Below the pieces are notes generated by a model. That model made no database searches. It had not been told where the DNA came from and saw nothing but the letters and a program-made list of their open reading frames with translations. From the NCBI RefSeq assembly GCF_003094615.1, contig NZ_QDKO01000037.1, forward strand, positions 1 to 64,000: a stretch of 64,000 nt of DNA. Direction: 5' to 3'. The stretch comes from Caulobacter radicis. GTDB taxonomy: Bacteria > Pseudomonadota > Alphaproteobacteria > Caulobacterales > Caulobacteraceae. Below are positions 34,435-42,371 of the stretch, one piece after another (within the stretch, counting starts at the first letter, position 1; each line of letters begins with the position of its first letter). The translations under genes were made by a program, and so were the position numbers.

Positions 34435-35097
34435 GTGAGCCACGATCACGACCTGCGGCTGGTCGCGCCGTTCAGCCCGACGATCATCAAGGCGACCATG
34501 CCGCCGGGCGTGGTCGAGCGCCTCAACGCCCGCATCGACCAGATCGTGGCGCGGCAGGACGAGGTGGCCGCCCGCGACTGGTCTGCGCATCTGGCCGGCG
34601 CGGTCAGCACCGAGATCCGCTTCACCGACGTGATCCGCGAGACGGTCGAACTGACCGACTTCCTGTTCGACGTGGCCCGCACCTATACCTACCGGTGCGA
34701 GAACGCCCTGATGCATTACAGCGACTACGAGCGCACCGAGGAACTCGAGGCCCGCAAGCTGCGCATCGAGATCAAGGAAGGCTGGATCAACGACATGGTC
34801 GCCGGGGACTACAACCCGGCCCATTTCCACCAGGGCTGCCTCTATTCCAGCGTCGGCTTCCTGCGGGTTCCGCCCGGTTACGAAGCCGAGTTCGCGGCCG
34901 ACAAGGCAAGGCAGAACACCGCCGGCTGCCTGCAATTCATCGACAGCCGCAGCGCCGTCGGCGTGAAGAACCTCTTCACCGTCAAGCCGGTGGTCGGCGA
35001 CTTCTACCTGTGGCCCTCGTGGATGCTGCACTGCGTCTACCCGTTTCGCAGTCCGGGCGTGCGGCGGTCGATGGCGATCAATCTCGCCCTTGCCTGA
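34435..35097 (+). CDS. 2OG-Fe(II) oxygenase superfamily protein (PF13759-like)
   Basis: A 220-residue cytoplasmic protein. The double-stranded beta-helix fold with its metal site is visible: YNPAHFHQGCLYSSVGFLRV carries the first His ligand(s), GCLQFIDSRSA follows, and GDFYLWPSWMLHCVYPF carries the distal His, with RRSMAINLA providing the 2-oxoglutarate-binding Arg. The role is unknown; similar genes recur beside TonB-dependent receptors in Caulobacter and Xanthomonas-like bacteria, so a function linked to receptor or glycan processing has been suspected. Three GTG codons in a row (34429, 34432, 34435) could start it. I chose 34435 because AGGAGG then has a 7-nt spacing. Confidence 0.72.
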   Translation: MSHDHDLRLVAPFSPTIIKATMPPGVVERLNARIDQIVARQDEVAARDWSAHLAGAVSTEIRFTDVIRETVELTDFLFDVARTYTYRCENALMHYSDYERTEELEARKLRIEIKEGWINDMVAGDYNPAHFHQGCLYSSVGFLRVPPGYEAEFAADKARQNTAGCLQFIDSRSAVGVKNLFTVKPVVGDFYLWPSWMLHCVYPFRSPGVRRSMAINLALA

Positions 35098-35129
35098 GAC
35101 GCGCGCGCGGAGCCGCTTGCGCCCGTAAA

Positions 35130-35143
35130 TGATATCGATATCA
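35130..35143 (+). promoter_or_regulatory. LacI-type operator, site H (lyase)
   Basis: A perfect TGATATCGATATCA ends 37 bp before the start of the heparinase-type lyase gene, so that gene has its own control despite following the 2OG oxygenase closely. Confidence 0.7.
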
Positions 35144-35180
35144 TAATCTGAAGTCACAAGAAGCGTACGGGGAGAAGCGC

Positions 35181-37493
35181 GTGAAGAGCCGAGCAAAGCT
35201 GATGGTGTCGGGCCTGGCCCTGGCGACCTGTCTCCTGGCGGGAGCGGCTTGGGCCCAGACCCTGAAATCGAGCCATCCCTACCTGACCTTCAGCGACGCC
35301 CACGTCTCGCAGTTCAAGGCCCGCGTAGCCGAGGATCCCGACGCCAAGGCCGCCTGGACCAAGGCCCGCGTCGACGCCGACGCGGCCCTGACCCGCAAGC
35401 CGGCCAACGACCGCGAGCTGAACGCGGCGCTGATGGGCCTTTCGCTGACCTACCGCATGACCGGCGAGCGCAAGTACGCCGATCGCGCCAAGGTCCTGCT
35501 CGACGTCTATGCGAACCGTGCCAACTGGGTGACCGACAAGCCGCTCCTGGCCCGCAGTCCGGTCTGGAACTCCGACCTCGGCATGGGGACCAGCGCCTAC
35601 ACCTATGGGCTTACGTTCGACGCCATCCATGACGCCCTCAGCCCCGCCGAGCGCGTCCGCCTGGCCAAGGCCCTGGTCAAGGGCGCGATCCGCCCGACCC
35701 TGAACGACTGGATCGACGGCAAGGAGCGGATCCACAGCCTCGACACCATGGGCCACAACTGGTTCAGCCACATCGTCTTCGGGGCCGGGGTGGCGGCGAT
35801 CGCCATCAGGACCGAGGAGCCCCAGGCCGACGCCTGGATCCGCCGCATCGACGAGGCCGCCGAGGAGTGGGCCAACTACGACGGCAGCGCCATCGAGACC
35901 AAGCCGGCGCACTTCGCGTCCAACGGGGCCTTCGTCGAAAGCATCAACTACGCCGACTTCGCCGCCGAGGGCTATCTGCGCTTCAAGCGCGCGTGGCTCG
36001 ACGCCTTCAAGGAAAAGCCCGCGGCGACGCCGCGCCTTGAGGGGCTGGGCGACTACTTCATCCAGAACCTCTACCCGACCACCGGCGGCTTCCTGTCGAC
36101 CAACTTCGGCGACGGCAATCCGACCTCCAGCGGAGCCAGCGCCATCGCCAACCTGTGGGCCACGGGCGACCAGCAGTCGCGTTATCTCTGGTACCTCAAC
36201 ACCGTACGGCCCGATCCCAAGCAGGACGTGTTCGCCGAGCCGGAGAACATGGTCCAGTGGCCCTCGACCAAGGCCCGGGCCTTGGTTGGCAAAGGTCCGG
36301 GCCTGCCGACCAGCTGGATCGACAGCGATCTCGGCGCGGCGACCCTGCGCTCGTCCTGGGCGCCGGACGCCACCTTCCTGGCGCTGCGTTCGGGCTTCAC
36401 CTGGAACCACAACCACGCCGACGCCGGCAGCTTCATCCTCTGGCACAAGGGCAAGCAGCTGCTGATCGACTCCGGCAACAGCAGCTACGCCCGGCCCGAG
36501 TATGACGGCTATTACCGCCAGAGCGTCGCCCACAACGTCGTCACCCTGGACGGCAAGGCCGAGCCGGAAAGCAACACCTATAACGGCTCGCACTTCGTCG
36601 GACGGGTCGATCACCTGGTCGACGCCGGCGACCTGCGCTTCGTGTGGGCCGACGCCACGGGCCCCAACGCCCGGACCTTCGAGCGCAAGTACCGCAGCTT
36701 CATGTGGATCGGCGACGTGATCCTGGTCATCGACGACCTCAAGGGCTGGGCGCCGGGCCAGTTCGAATGGCTGATGCACTACGAGGGCGAGGCCAGGCGC
36801 CAGGGACAGGTGATCACCGTCAGGAATGGCGAGGCCGAGGTCGCGGTGCGGCCGCTGTTCCCCGAGACCCTGCCGGACGCTGGCCTGTTCACCGACTATC
36901 CGGAACTGATGCGGATGGCCGAGGGCAAGGGCCTGAAAGATCACGCCCCCGACGAGGTCCAGCCCTATCTGCGCCTGCAGGCGCCGGGCGTGACCGACCG
37001 GACCAAGTTCGTGGTCGCCCTGACGCCGAACGGATCGAGCCCCGCGCCCAGGATCGAGAAGGTCGAGACCAAGGACTGGCTGATGGTGCGGATCACCCAG
37101 AAGGGCGAGGTCACCGAGGTCTATTTCAACCTGCTGGCCGACGGCCGCATCCGCCACCGCAACGCCAACGCCGATCTCGGCGGCTGGCAGACCGACGCCT
37201 ACATTCTCGCGCTGACCTATTCGGAGGGGGGCAGCGCGGCCAAGCCGCGGCGGTGGTTCGTGGCCGACGGCAGTTATCTGCGCCGCGACGGGCGCATCGA
37301 GCTCGACAGCCTGTCCAAGGCCTTCGTGGTCAAGGACGGGGCGGGGCAGGGCGTCGAGGCCAGCATCCAGGGTCAGCCGACCTACGCCATCCGCCTGGCC
37401 TGCGACGGGGCGCGCTCGATCAAGGTCGACGGCGTCGCCAAGGCTTGCTCTGGCGACGTGGCGTTGGCGCGTCGATCGACGCCGCCCAACTGA
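35181..37493 (+). CDS. Heparinase II/III-family polysaccharide lyase
   Basis: A 770-residue exported lyase expected to split uronic-acid-containing chains by beta-elimination, giving unsaturated ends for GH88. Signal peptide ends near residue 25 (GAAWA before QTL). The alpha/alpha-toroid (about 40-380) includes MGHNWFSHIVFGAGVAA, a typical Asn/His region. The heparinase II/III beta-sandwich starts near 400 with FTWNHNHADAGSFILWHKGK and LLIDSGNSSY, followed by SVAHNVVTLDGKAEP. The length and order fit the PL12/15/17/21/33/39 type of proteins; I cannot assign the exact family or substrate. Glycosaminoglycan, alginate-like and sphingan (gellan-type) polymers are all options. Confidence 0.82.
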   Translation: MKSRAKLMVSGLALATCLLAGAAWAQTLKSSHPYLTFSDAHVSQFKARVAEDPDAKAAWTKARVDADAALTRKPANDRELNAALMGLSLTYRMTGERKYADRAKVLLDVYANRANWVTDKPLLARSPVWNSDLGMGTSAYTYGLTFDAIHDALSPAERVRLAKALVKGAIRPTLNDWIDGKERIHSLDTMGHNWFSHIVFGAGVAAIAIRTEEPQADAWIRRIDEAAEEWANYDGSAIETKPAHFASNGAFVESINYADFAAEGYLRFKRAWLDAFKEKPAATPRLEGLGDYFIQNLYPTTGGFLSTNFGDGNPTSSGASAIANLWATGDQQSRYLWYLNTVRPDPKQDVFAEPENMVQWPSTKARALVGKGPGLPTSWIDSDLGAATLRSSWAPDATFLALRSGFTWNHNHADAGSFILWHKGKQLLIDSGNSSYARPEYDGYYRQSVAHNVVTLDGKAEPESNTYNGSHFVGRVDHLVDAGDLRFVWADATGPNARTFERKYRSFMWIGDVILVIDDLKGWAPGQFEWLMHYEGEARRQGQVITVRNGEAEVAVRPLFPETLPDAGLFTDYPELMRMAEGKGLKDHAPDEVQPYLRLQAPGVTDRTKFVVALTPNGSSPAPRIEKVETKDWLMVRITQKGEVTEVYFNLLADGRIRHRNANADLGGWQTDAYILALTYSEGGSAAKPRRWFVADGSYLRRDGRIELDSLSKAFVVKDGAGQGVEASIQGQPTYAIRLACDGARSIKVDGVAKACSGDVALARRSTPPN

Positions 37494-37540
37494 ATCGCAA
37501 TCATCTCATTTGTCTGACAAAAGCGCTTGTCAGCGATCTG

Positions 37541-37554
37541 TGATATCGATAACA
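37541..37554 (+). promoter_or_regulatory. LacI-type operator, site I (receptor 4)
   Basis: TGATATCGATAACA lies 164 bp before the receptor start. It combines one arm of each operator class. Confidence 0.65.
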
Positions 37555-37616
37555 AGATTATGTGGTTGGAGAAGATCGCCGCTCAGGCGACGCCCCGACC
37601 CGGGAGTGAAACAGAG

Positions 37617-37665
37617 AGGGCGCGTCAAGCGCCCTAGCCAACAGGGAAAACCCGCCTCGGGCGGG
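37617..37665 (+). other. Two hairpins in the receptor 4 leader
   Basis: AGGGCGC-GTCAA-GCGCCCT (37617-37635) and CCCGCC-TCG-GGCGGG (37651-37665) would fold in the 5' untranslated region. Neither has a T tract. They may stabilise the message or tune translation. Confidence 0.45.
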
Positions 37666-37718
37666 ATCTGACGGGCCGCGCCGGCTTATCGGGCGTAGGC
37701 TCCGCAGGAGGGGAAGCC

Positions 37719-40628
37719 ATGAAGTCCGAAGTTCAATCGCGTCTGTTCCTGACCGTCTCGACGCTGGCCGTCGCGCTGGGGGCGTTCGGCGCCGCCCACG
37801 CCCAGACCGCGCCGGCTCCGGCCGCCGACGAGGCGGTCGAGGAGGTGGTCGTCACCGGCATCCGCCAGAGCCTGCAATCGGCCGTGCAGGTCAAGAAGAA
37901 CACCATGGAGGTCGTCGACTCCATCCGCGCCGAGGACATCGGCAAGCTGCCCGATCCGAACGTCGCCGAGACCCTGACCCGCATCCCGGGCGTGCAGGGC
38001 TATCGCTACGGCGGGGAGGGGGCCTCGCCTGTCGGCGCCGGCTCGGGCCTGACGATCCGGGGCCTGTCGGGCCAGACCGCCTCGCAGGTCGACGGCCGTT
38101 CGTACTTCACCGCCGGCGGCAGCGAGTTCAATATCGAGGCCGCCATCCCCGGCATGATCGCGGGCCTGGACGTCTACAAGAACCCCTCGGCCGAGCACAT
38201 CGAGGGCGGCATCGGCGGCCTCGTCGACATCAAGACCCGCCGTCCGCTCGACCTGCCGAAGATGTCGGGCAGCGTGGCGATTTCGGGCCGCTACAACGAC
38301 ATGGTCAAGCAGATGCAGCCGGAATACTTCGGCCTCGTCTCGCACAAGTGGGACGTCGGCGACGGCGAGATGGGCCTGCTGCTGGGCGCCAACTACCAGA
38401 AGAGCTGGAACCGCTCCGACAACGCGCCGGGCCCCGGCGGAACCAACCTGCGCCGCGTGGTGCGCGCCGACAGCGCCGAGTACGTCGGCAACAGCGCCTA
38501 TAACCAGGCCTATGCCGGCCGTAGCGACGTCGCCTTCCTGGCCGACGTGGCCAATCCGCTGGCCCTCGGCGCCGCCGACCGCGCCAACCTGGTCAACATG
38601 GCCGGCGTGCAGATCAACGTGAACGAGGAGGACATCCAGCGCACCCGCAAGGGCTTCGCCGGCGCCTTCCAGTGGAAGGTCCGCCCGGGCCTCGAGTTCT
38701 ATGTCGACGGCAACTACAACTCCTACCTCTACCACCAGGGCTATCGCTTCCTGAACGGCGCCGACAGCCGCTACGTCCAGGGCCTGGCGACCACCCCGTT
38801 CAGCACCACCGAGGGCCTGGCCAACCGCAACGCCAACGGCGGCGAGGACGCGGTGCTGGCCGGCCAGCGCTTCAACAGCGGCACGTTCCTGGGCTCAAGC
38901 TTCTCGTCGATCGGCGGTGACGAGCACCGCATCTACAAGACCTGGATCCTGGCCGGCGGCGCCAAGTGGTCGCCGACGGACGACCTCGACCTCAAGGCCG
39001 ACCTGTCCTACGTCAAGGCCGACCAGCACCAGGACAACCGCTCGGTGACCATGACCCCGCGCGCTGGCCTGGGCTGGAACGTGACGCGTCAGGTCGGAAC
39101 GCCCCAGACCCTGTCGATCAGCGGGCCGGACCTGTCCAACCCCGCCAACTGGGTGCTGCTGAACTACGCCAACGGCACCAACAACGTCTATGACGACGCC
39201 GGCCTGGCCGCCCAGTTCGACGGCAAGCTGCGCATCAACGACAGCTTCATCAAGGCCGTGAAGTTCGGCGCGCGCTACTACCGAAAGAAGTCGAAGTTCT
39301 ACAACTACTCCTTCAGCGGCAAGAACCTGACCACCGATGGCCTGGCCCTTACGGCCAGCCAGTCGAACGGTATCCTCGCCTCGACCGTGCAGGACCTAGT
39401 CGCCGGCTCGCACACCAACTGGTTCGACGGCGAGGCGGGCTATTCGGGCGGATTCCTGACCTTCTCGCCCGACGCGCTGCTGGGCGACAATGTCCGCAAC
39501 CGCTTCGCTCTGGCCGGCGTCCCCGCCGAGGACTCGCTGCCCGAGGTGCTGCTGTCGCGTCGCAAGGCGGTGGAAGAGACCCTGGCCGGCTACGGCGTTG
39601 TCGACTTCGCCTTCCTGAACGACCGCATCCGCGGCAACGCCGGCGTGCGCGTCGTGCGCACCAATCTGGACGCCGAGGCCCGGGTCACCGACACCAGCGG
39701 CGGCGCGGCGGTGATCGTCCCCAACAGCCAAAGCAACAGCTACACCGACGTCCTGCCGACCCTGAACCTGACCGGCTACATCCAGGACGACCTGCTGCTG
39801 CGCTTCGGCTTTGGCAAGGGCATGACCCGGCCCAGCGTCGGCGACATCAACCCGACCGTGACGGTCAACCTGACCAGCGGCACGGGCAGCCAGGGCAACG
39901 CCAACCTGCAGCCGCTGCGCGCCTACAGCTACGACCTGTCGCTGGAGAAGTATTTCGGACCGACCAGCTACGTGTCGGCCGCAGCGTTCTACAAGAAGGT
40001 CGACGGCTTCCCGATCGGCGTCGAGAGCTGCCAGACGGTGGCCACCTCGCAGCCCTACAGCGGCGTGACGCCCAACAACTGCCCGACCGGCCAGTTCCGC
40101 ATCACCCAGACCCAGAACGCCGACCCGGGCTATGCCAAGGGCGTCGAGCTCGCCGCCCAGACCTTCTTCGACTACGACTTCCTGCCGCAGGTTCTGCACG
40201 ATTTCGGCGTCCAGGGCTCGTACACCTGGGTCAAGACCGAGCTGCCGGTCCTGATCGGCGGCCAGGTCGTCAAGGTGCGCCAGCCGTTCCAATCAGACCA
40301 GAACTGGAGCCTGGCGGGCCTCTACGAGAACAAGAAGGTCTCGGCGCGCCTCGTCTACACCTACCGGTCGGACTATGTGCTGTTCGGGATCTCGCCCAAT
40401 CCGATCGATGGTCGCTACCTGAAGGGCTATGGCCTGCTCGACGCCTCGATGAACCTGAACCTGCGCGACGACCTGACCCTGTCGCTGACGGCCTCGAATC
40501 TGACCAACAAGGCCCCGATCCGCTACGTCGGCGAGCCTGACGGCGGCTACGACACCGACATCCTGCGCCAGTATTTCATGAACGGCCGGGTCTACGGGAT
40601 CAGCCTTCGCTACAAGTTCGGCGGCTGA
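37719..40628 (+). CDS. TonB-dependent receptor 4 of the polysaccharide locus
   Basis: A 969-residue carbohydrate-type receptor. Signal peptide ends AHA at residue 28. The TonB box is EEVVVTGIRQSL. The plug has the classic SIRAEDIGKLPDPNVAETLT and RIPGVQGYRYGGEG stretches, and the barrel ends YGISLRYKFGG. There is no STN domain. It most resembles Caulobacter/Xanthomonas receptors for plant-type oligosaccharides in its plug sequence, and it differs clearly from receptor 3, so the locus may import two product types. AGGAGGGG precedes the ATG. A strong terminator follows the stop. Operator site I and a structured leader lie upstream. Confidence 0.87.
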   Translation: MKSEVQSRLFLTVSTLAVALGAFGAAHAQTAPAPAADEAVEEVVVTGIRQSLQSAVQVKKNTMEVVDSIRAEDIGKLPDPNVAETLTRIPGVQGYRYGGEGASPVGAGSGLTIRGLSGQTASQVDGRSYFTAGGSEFNIEAAIPGMIAGLDVYKNPSAEHIEGGIGGLVDIKTRRPLDLPKMSGSVAISGRYNDMVKQMQPEYFGLVSHKWDVGDGEMGLLLGANYQKSWNRSDNAPGPGGTNLRRVVRADSAEYVGNSAYNQAYAGRSDVAFLADVANPLALGAADRANLVNMAGVQINVNEEDIQRTRKGFAGAFQWKVRPGLEFYVDGNYNSYLYHQGYRFLNGADSRYVQGLATTPFSTTEGLANRNANGGEDAVLAGQRFNSGTFLGSSFSSIGGDEHRIYKTWILAGGAKWSPTDDLDLKADLSYVKADQHQDNRSVTMTPRAGLGWNVTRQVGTPQTLSISGPDLSNPANWVLLNYANGTNNVYDDAGLAAQFDGKLRINDSFIKAVKFGARYYRKKSKFYNYSFSGKNLTTDGLALTASQSNGILASTVQDLVAGSHTNWFDGEAGYSGGFLTFSPDALLGDNVRNRFALAGVPAEDSLPEVLLSRRKAVEETLAGYGVVDFAFLNDRIRGNAGVRVVRTNLDAEARVTDTSGGAAVIVPNSQSNSYTDVLPTLNLTGYIQDDLLLRFGFGKGMTRPSVGDINPTVTVNLTSGTGSQGNANLQPLRAYSYDLSLEKYFGPTSYVSAAAFYKKVDGFPIGVESCQTVATSQPYSGVTPNNCPTGQFRITQTQNADPGYAKGVELAAQTFFDYDFLPQVLHDFGVQGSYTWVKTELPVLIGGQVVKVRQPFQSDQNWSLAGLYENKKVSARLVYTYRSDYVLFGISPNPIDGRYLKGYGLLDASMNLNLRDDLTLSLTASNLTNKAPIRYVGEPDGGYDTDILRQYFMNGRVYGISLRYKFGG

Positions 40629-40653
40629 TCGCCGTCGCATCAAGTCCCGCCTG

Positions 40654-40684
40654 GGGCGCCGTCGATGACGGCGCCCTTCTTTTT
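40654..40684 (+). terminator. Rho-independent terminator after receptor 4
   Basis: GGGCGCCGTC (40654-40663) and GACGGCGCCC (40667-40676) form a perfect 10-bp stem with a GAT loop, followed by TTCTTTTT. It separates the receptor from the convergent beta-helix gene. Confidence 0.88.
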
Positions 40685-40688
40685 ACGT

Positions 40689-42167
40689 TCAGCGGAAGGA
40701 GAGACCCAAGACTTCGCCGCTGACCGCGATGTCGCCGTCCTTGGCCGCCTTCAACGGCTTGCCGCCGATGGCCAGGTTCTCGATCGTCACGTTCTTCACC
40801 GCCGTCTGGGGTGACAGGCCGCGGATGATCGACGGGCTGGGCATGCCTTCGCCCGTGAACGTGACGTTGCGGATCGTCAGGCCGTCGATCCCGCGGCCGG
40901 GCGCCTTGTTGTAGCGCGGGTTGTTCCCGGCCACGATGTTGATCAGCTTGCCTTCCTCGATGCGGTCGACCCGCACGTTGCTGAAGGTGATGTCGCGGAT
41001 CAGCGTGCTGTCGCCGGAATAGGCGGCGATCACGCCCTCCCAGTCCGGATCGTCCTCGTCCAGGTTGGCGACGTCGATGTTGTCGAAGGTCACGTCGCGG
41101 ATGGTGCGCGGATCGGCGTTGTCGCCGAAGTGGCCGATATAGAGGGCGTGGGCGACGTCGACCCACAGGCGCATGTTCGAGACCTGGATGTCGAAGGTGT
41201 CGCCCGGCGGGTTGGAATCAGGGATCCCGGTCTGGGCGGCCTTCTGGCGGCAGATCGGGCAGTCGGCCACCGCGTAGACCACCACGGCGTCGTCCGAGAC
41301 CCGAAGATAGCCGTCGCGCACCTTCACGTGGCGCGAGGTCGAGATGTTGATGCCGTCCGACCACTTGCCCGAGGTGAAGCCGGTCAGCTGGCTGATCGTG
41401 ACGTTCTCGGAATTGCGGATGTTCATCACCCGCGCGGCGTCCTTGCGGTCGCTGTTGACGATGATCAGGTCAGAGACCTCGACATCGCGGGCCTTTTCCA
41501 GGTCGATCGCCCGGCCCGGATCCCACAACAGGCCGCGTCCCGAGATCTTCACGTCGCTGACCCCATCCAGGTCGAAGGCGCCCTTCAGCACCGCGCCGCC
41601 GTCCATGTAGATCCGCTGGCCCGACTTGACCGGGAAATGGTCGAGGCCCGCCGGCGGGACGTGGAAGCCCGGGCCGAAATAGACGACGTCGGCGCCGGTC
41701 GGGCGGGCAGGGGGCGGGGCGCCGGCCACGATGTGCAGGTTGCGCAGGCGGTCGTCGTCGAACTGCAGCGAGAAGCGCTCGGGCTTGCCCAGCGTCATGC
41801 GCAGGATCGAACCTTCGCGCCGGGGCTTCACCACGCTCGACAGCGGCGCGACCGAGACTTCGGAAAAGCGGCCGTTGTTCTTCATCACCTCCAGCTCGAC
41901 CGTCCCGTCGAAGTCGAAATAGACCAGCGAGGCGTTCTGCTTGGTGTCGGTGTCGACCTGCACCCGGTACTCGTAGAGGTCGCGCCATTCGCCGCCGGGC
42001 GTGCGCACCCGCACGGTGAAGTCGTCGTTGTGCGCCGCGTACATCAGCTGCGGCGGCACGGGGTAGGTCAGCAGCGTGTCGGCCAGGACGGGGCCGGCCG
42101 CGCCTGTCAGCAGCATGGCGGCGAGCGCGGTGGCGGCGCGGCGGGCCGGGTTCTTCTGTCGGCTCAT
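40689..42167 (-). CDS. Exported parallel beta-helix glycoside hydrolase 2 (clan GH-N, GH28/GH49-like)
   Basis: A 492-residue paralogue of the enzyme at 27.0-28.5 kb. The leader has an RR pair (KNPARRAATALAAMLLTGAA) and ends LADTLL. The N-terminal beta domain (FTVRVRTPGGEWRDLYEYR) matches its sister closely, then comes the beta-helix with GPGFHVPPAG, RIYMDGGAVLKGAF, KWSDGINISTS, LRVSDDAVVVYAVAD and HALYIGHFGD. An insert with CPICRQKAAQTG after the catalytic Asp pair is absent from the sister enzyme; its CxxC pair might bind metal or form a loop disulphide. The ATG at 42167 is preferred because GGGAGGAAAC precedes it. Tandem operators (site J) lie 35 bp upstream. Confidence 0.75.
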   Translation of the reverse strand: MSRQKNPARRAATALAAMLLTGAAGPVLADTLLTYPVPPQLMYAAHNDDFTVRVRTPGGEWRDLYEYRVQVDTDTKQNASLVYFDFDGTVELEVMKNNGRFSEVSVAPLSSVVKPRREGSILRMTLGKPERFSLQFDDDRLRNLHIVAGAPPPARPTGADVVYFGPGFHVPPAGLDHFPVKSGQRIYMDGGAVLKGAFDLDGVSDVKISGRGLLWDPGRAIDLEKARDVEVSDLIIVNSDRKDAARVMNIRNSENVTISQLTGFTSGKWSDGINISTSRHVKVRDGYLRVSDDAVVVYAVADCPICRQKAAQTGIPDSNPPGDTFDIQVSNMRLWVDVAHALYIGHFGDNADPRTIRDVTFDNIDVANLDEDDPDWEGVIAAYSGDSTLIRDITFSNVRVDRIEEGKLINIVAGNNPRYNKAPGRGIDGLTIRNVTFTGEGMPSPSIIRGLSPQTAVKNVTIENLAIGGKPLKAAKDGDIAVSGEVLGLSFR

Positions 42168-42202
42168 GTTTCCTCCCAAGGACGGGGCAGCATGGGTCAT
42201 TA

Positions 42203-42227
42203 TGATATCGATATGATATCGATATCA
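42203..42227 (-). promoter_or_regulatory. LacI-type tandem overlapping operators, site J (beta-helix hydrolase 2)
   Basis: TGATATCGATATGA (42203-42216) and the perfect TGATATCGATATCA (42214-42227) overlap by three bases, so two dimers would sit on nearly the same helical face 11 bp apart. It lies 35 bp before the hydrolase start, in the region shared with the divergent Mrp operon. Confidence 0.65.
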
Positions 42228-42371
42228 ATAACGTCGACATGTGTGACGAAGCGTGACTTTCGGAACCGTCGCTTTGACGCATTGGAACGGTCTTCCTATG
42301 GTGGTCCTCGAGGCCTGTTAGGCGTCGGACCCCGGCTAGACCCGTTCCGTGGCAGGAGGCCCCCAACCGTT

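Noticed and set aside
41130-42371. Extension of MrpA by about 414 codons upstream
   Set aside because: The extension lies antisense to the second beta-helix hydrolase, gives low-complexity sequence, and MrpA homologues begin near the TTG at 42372.
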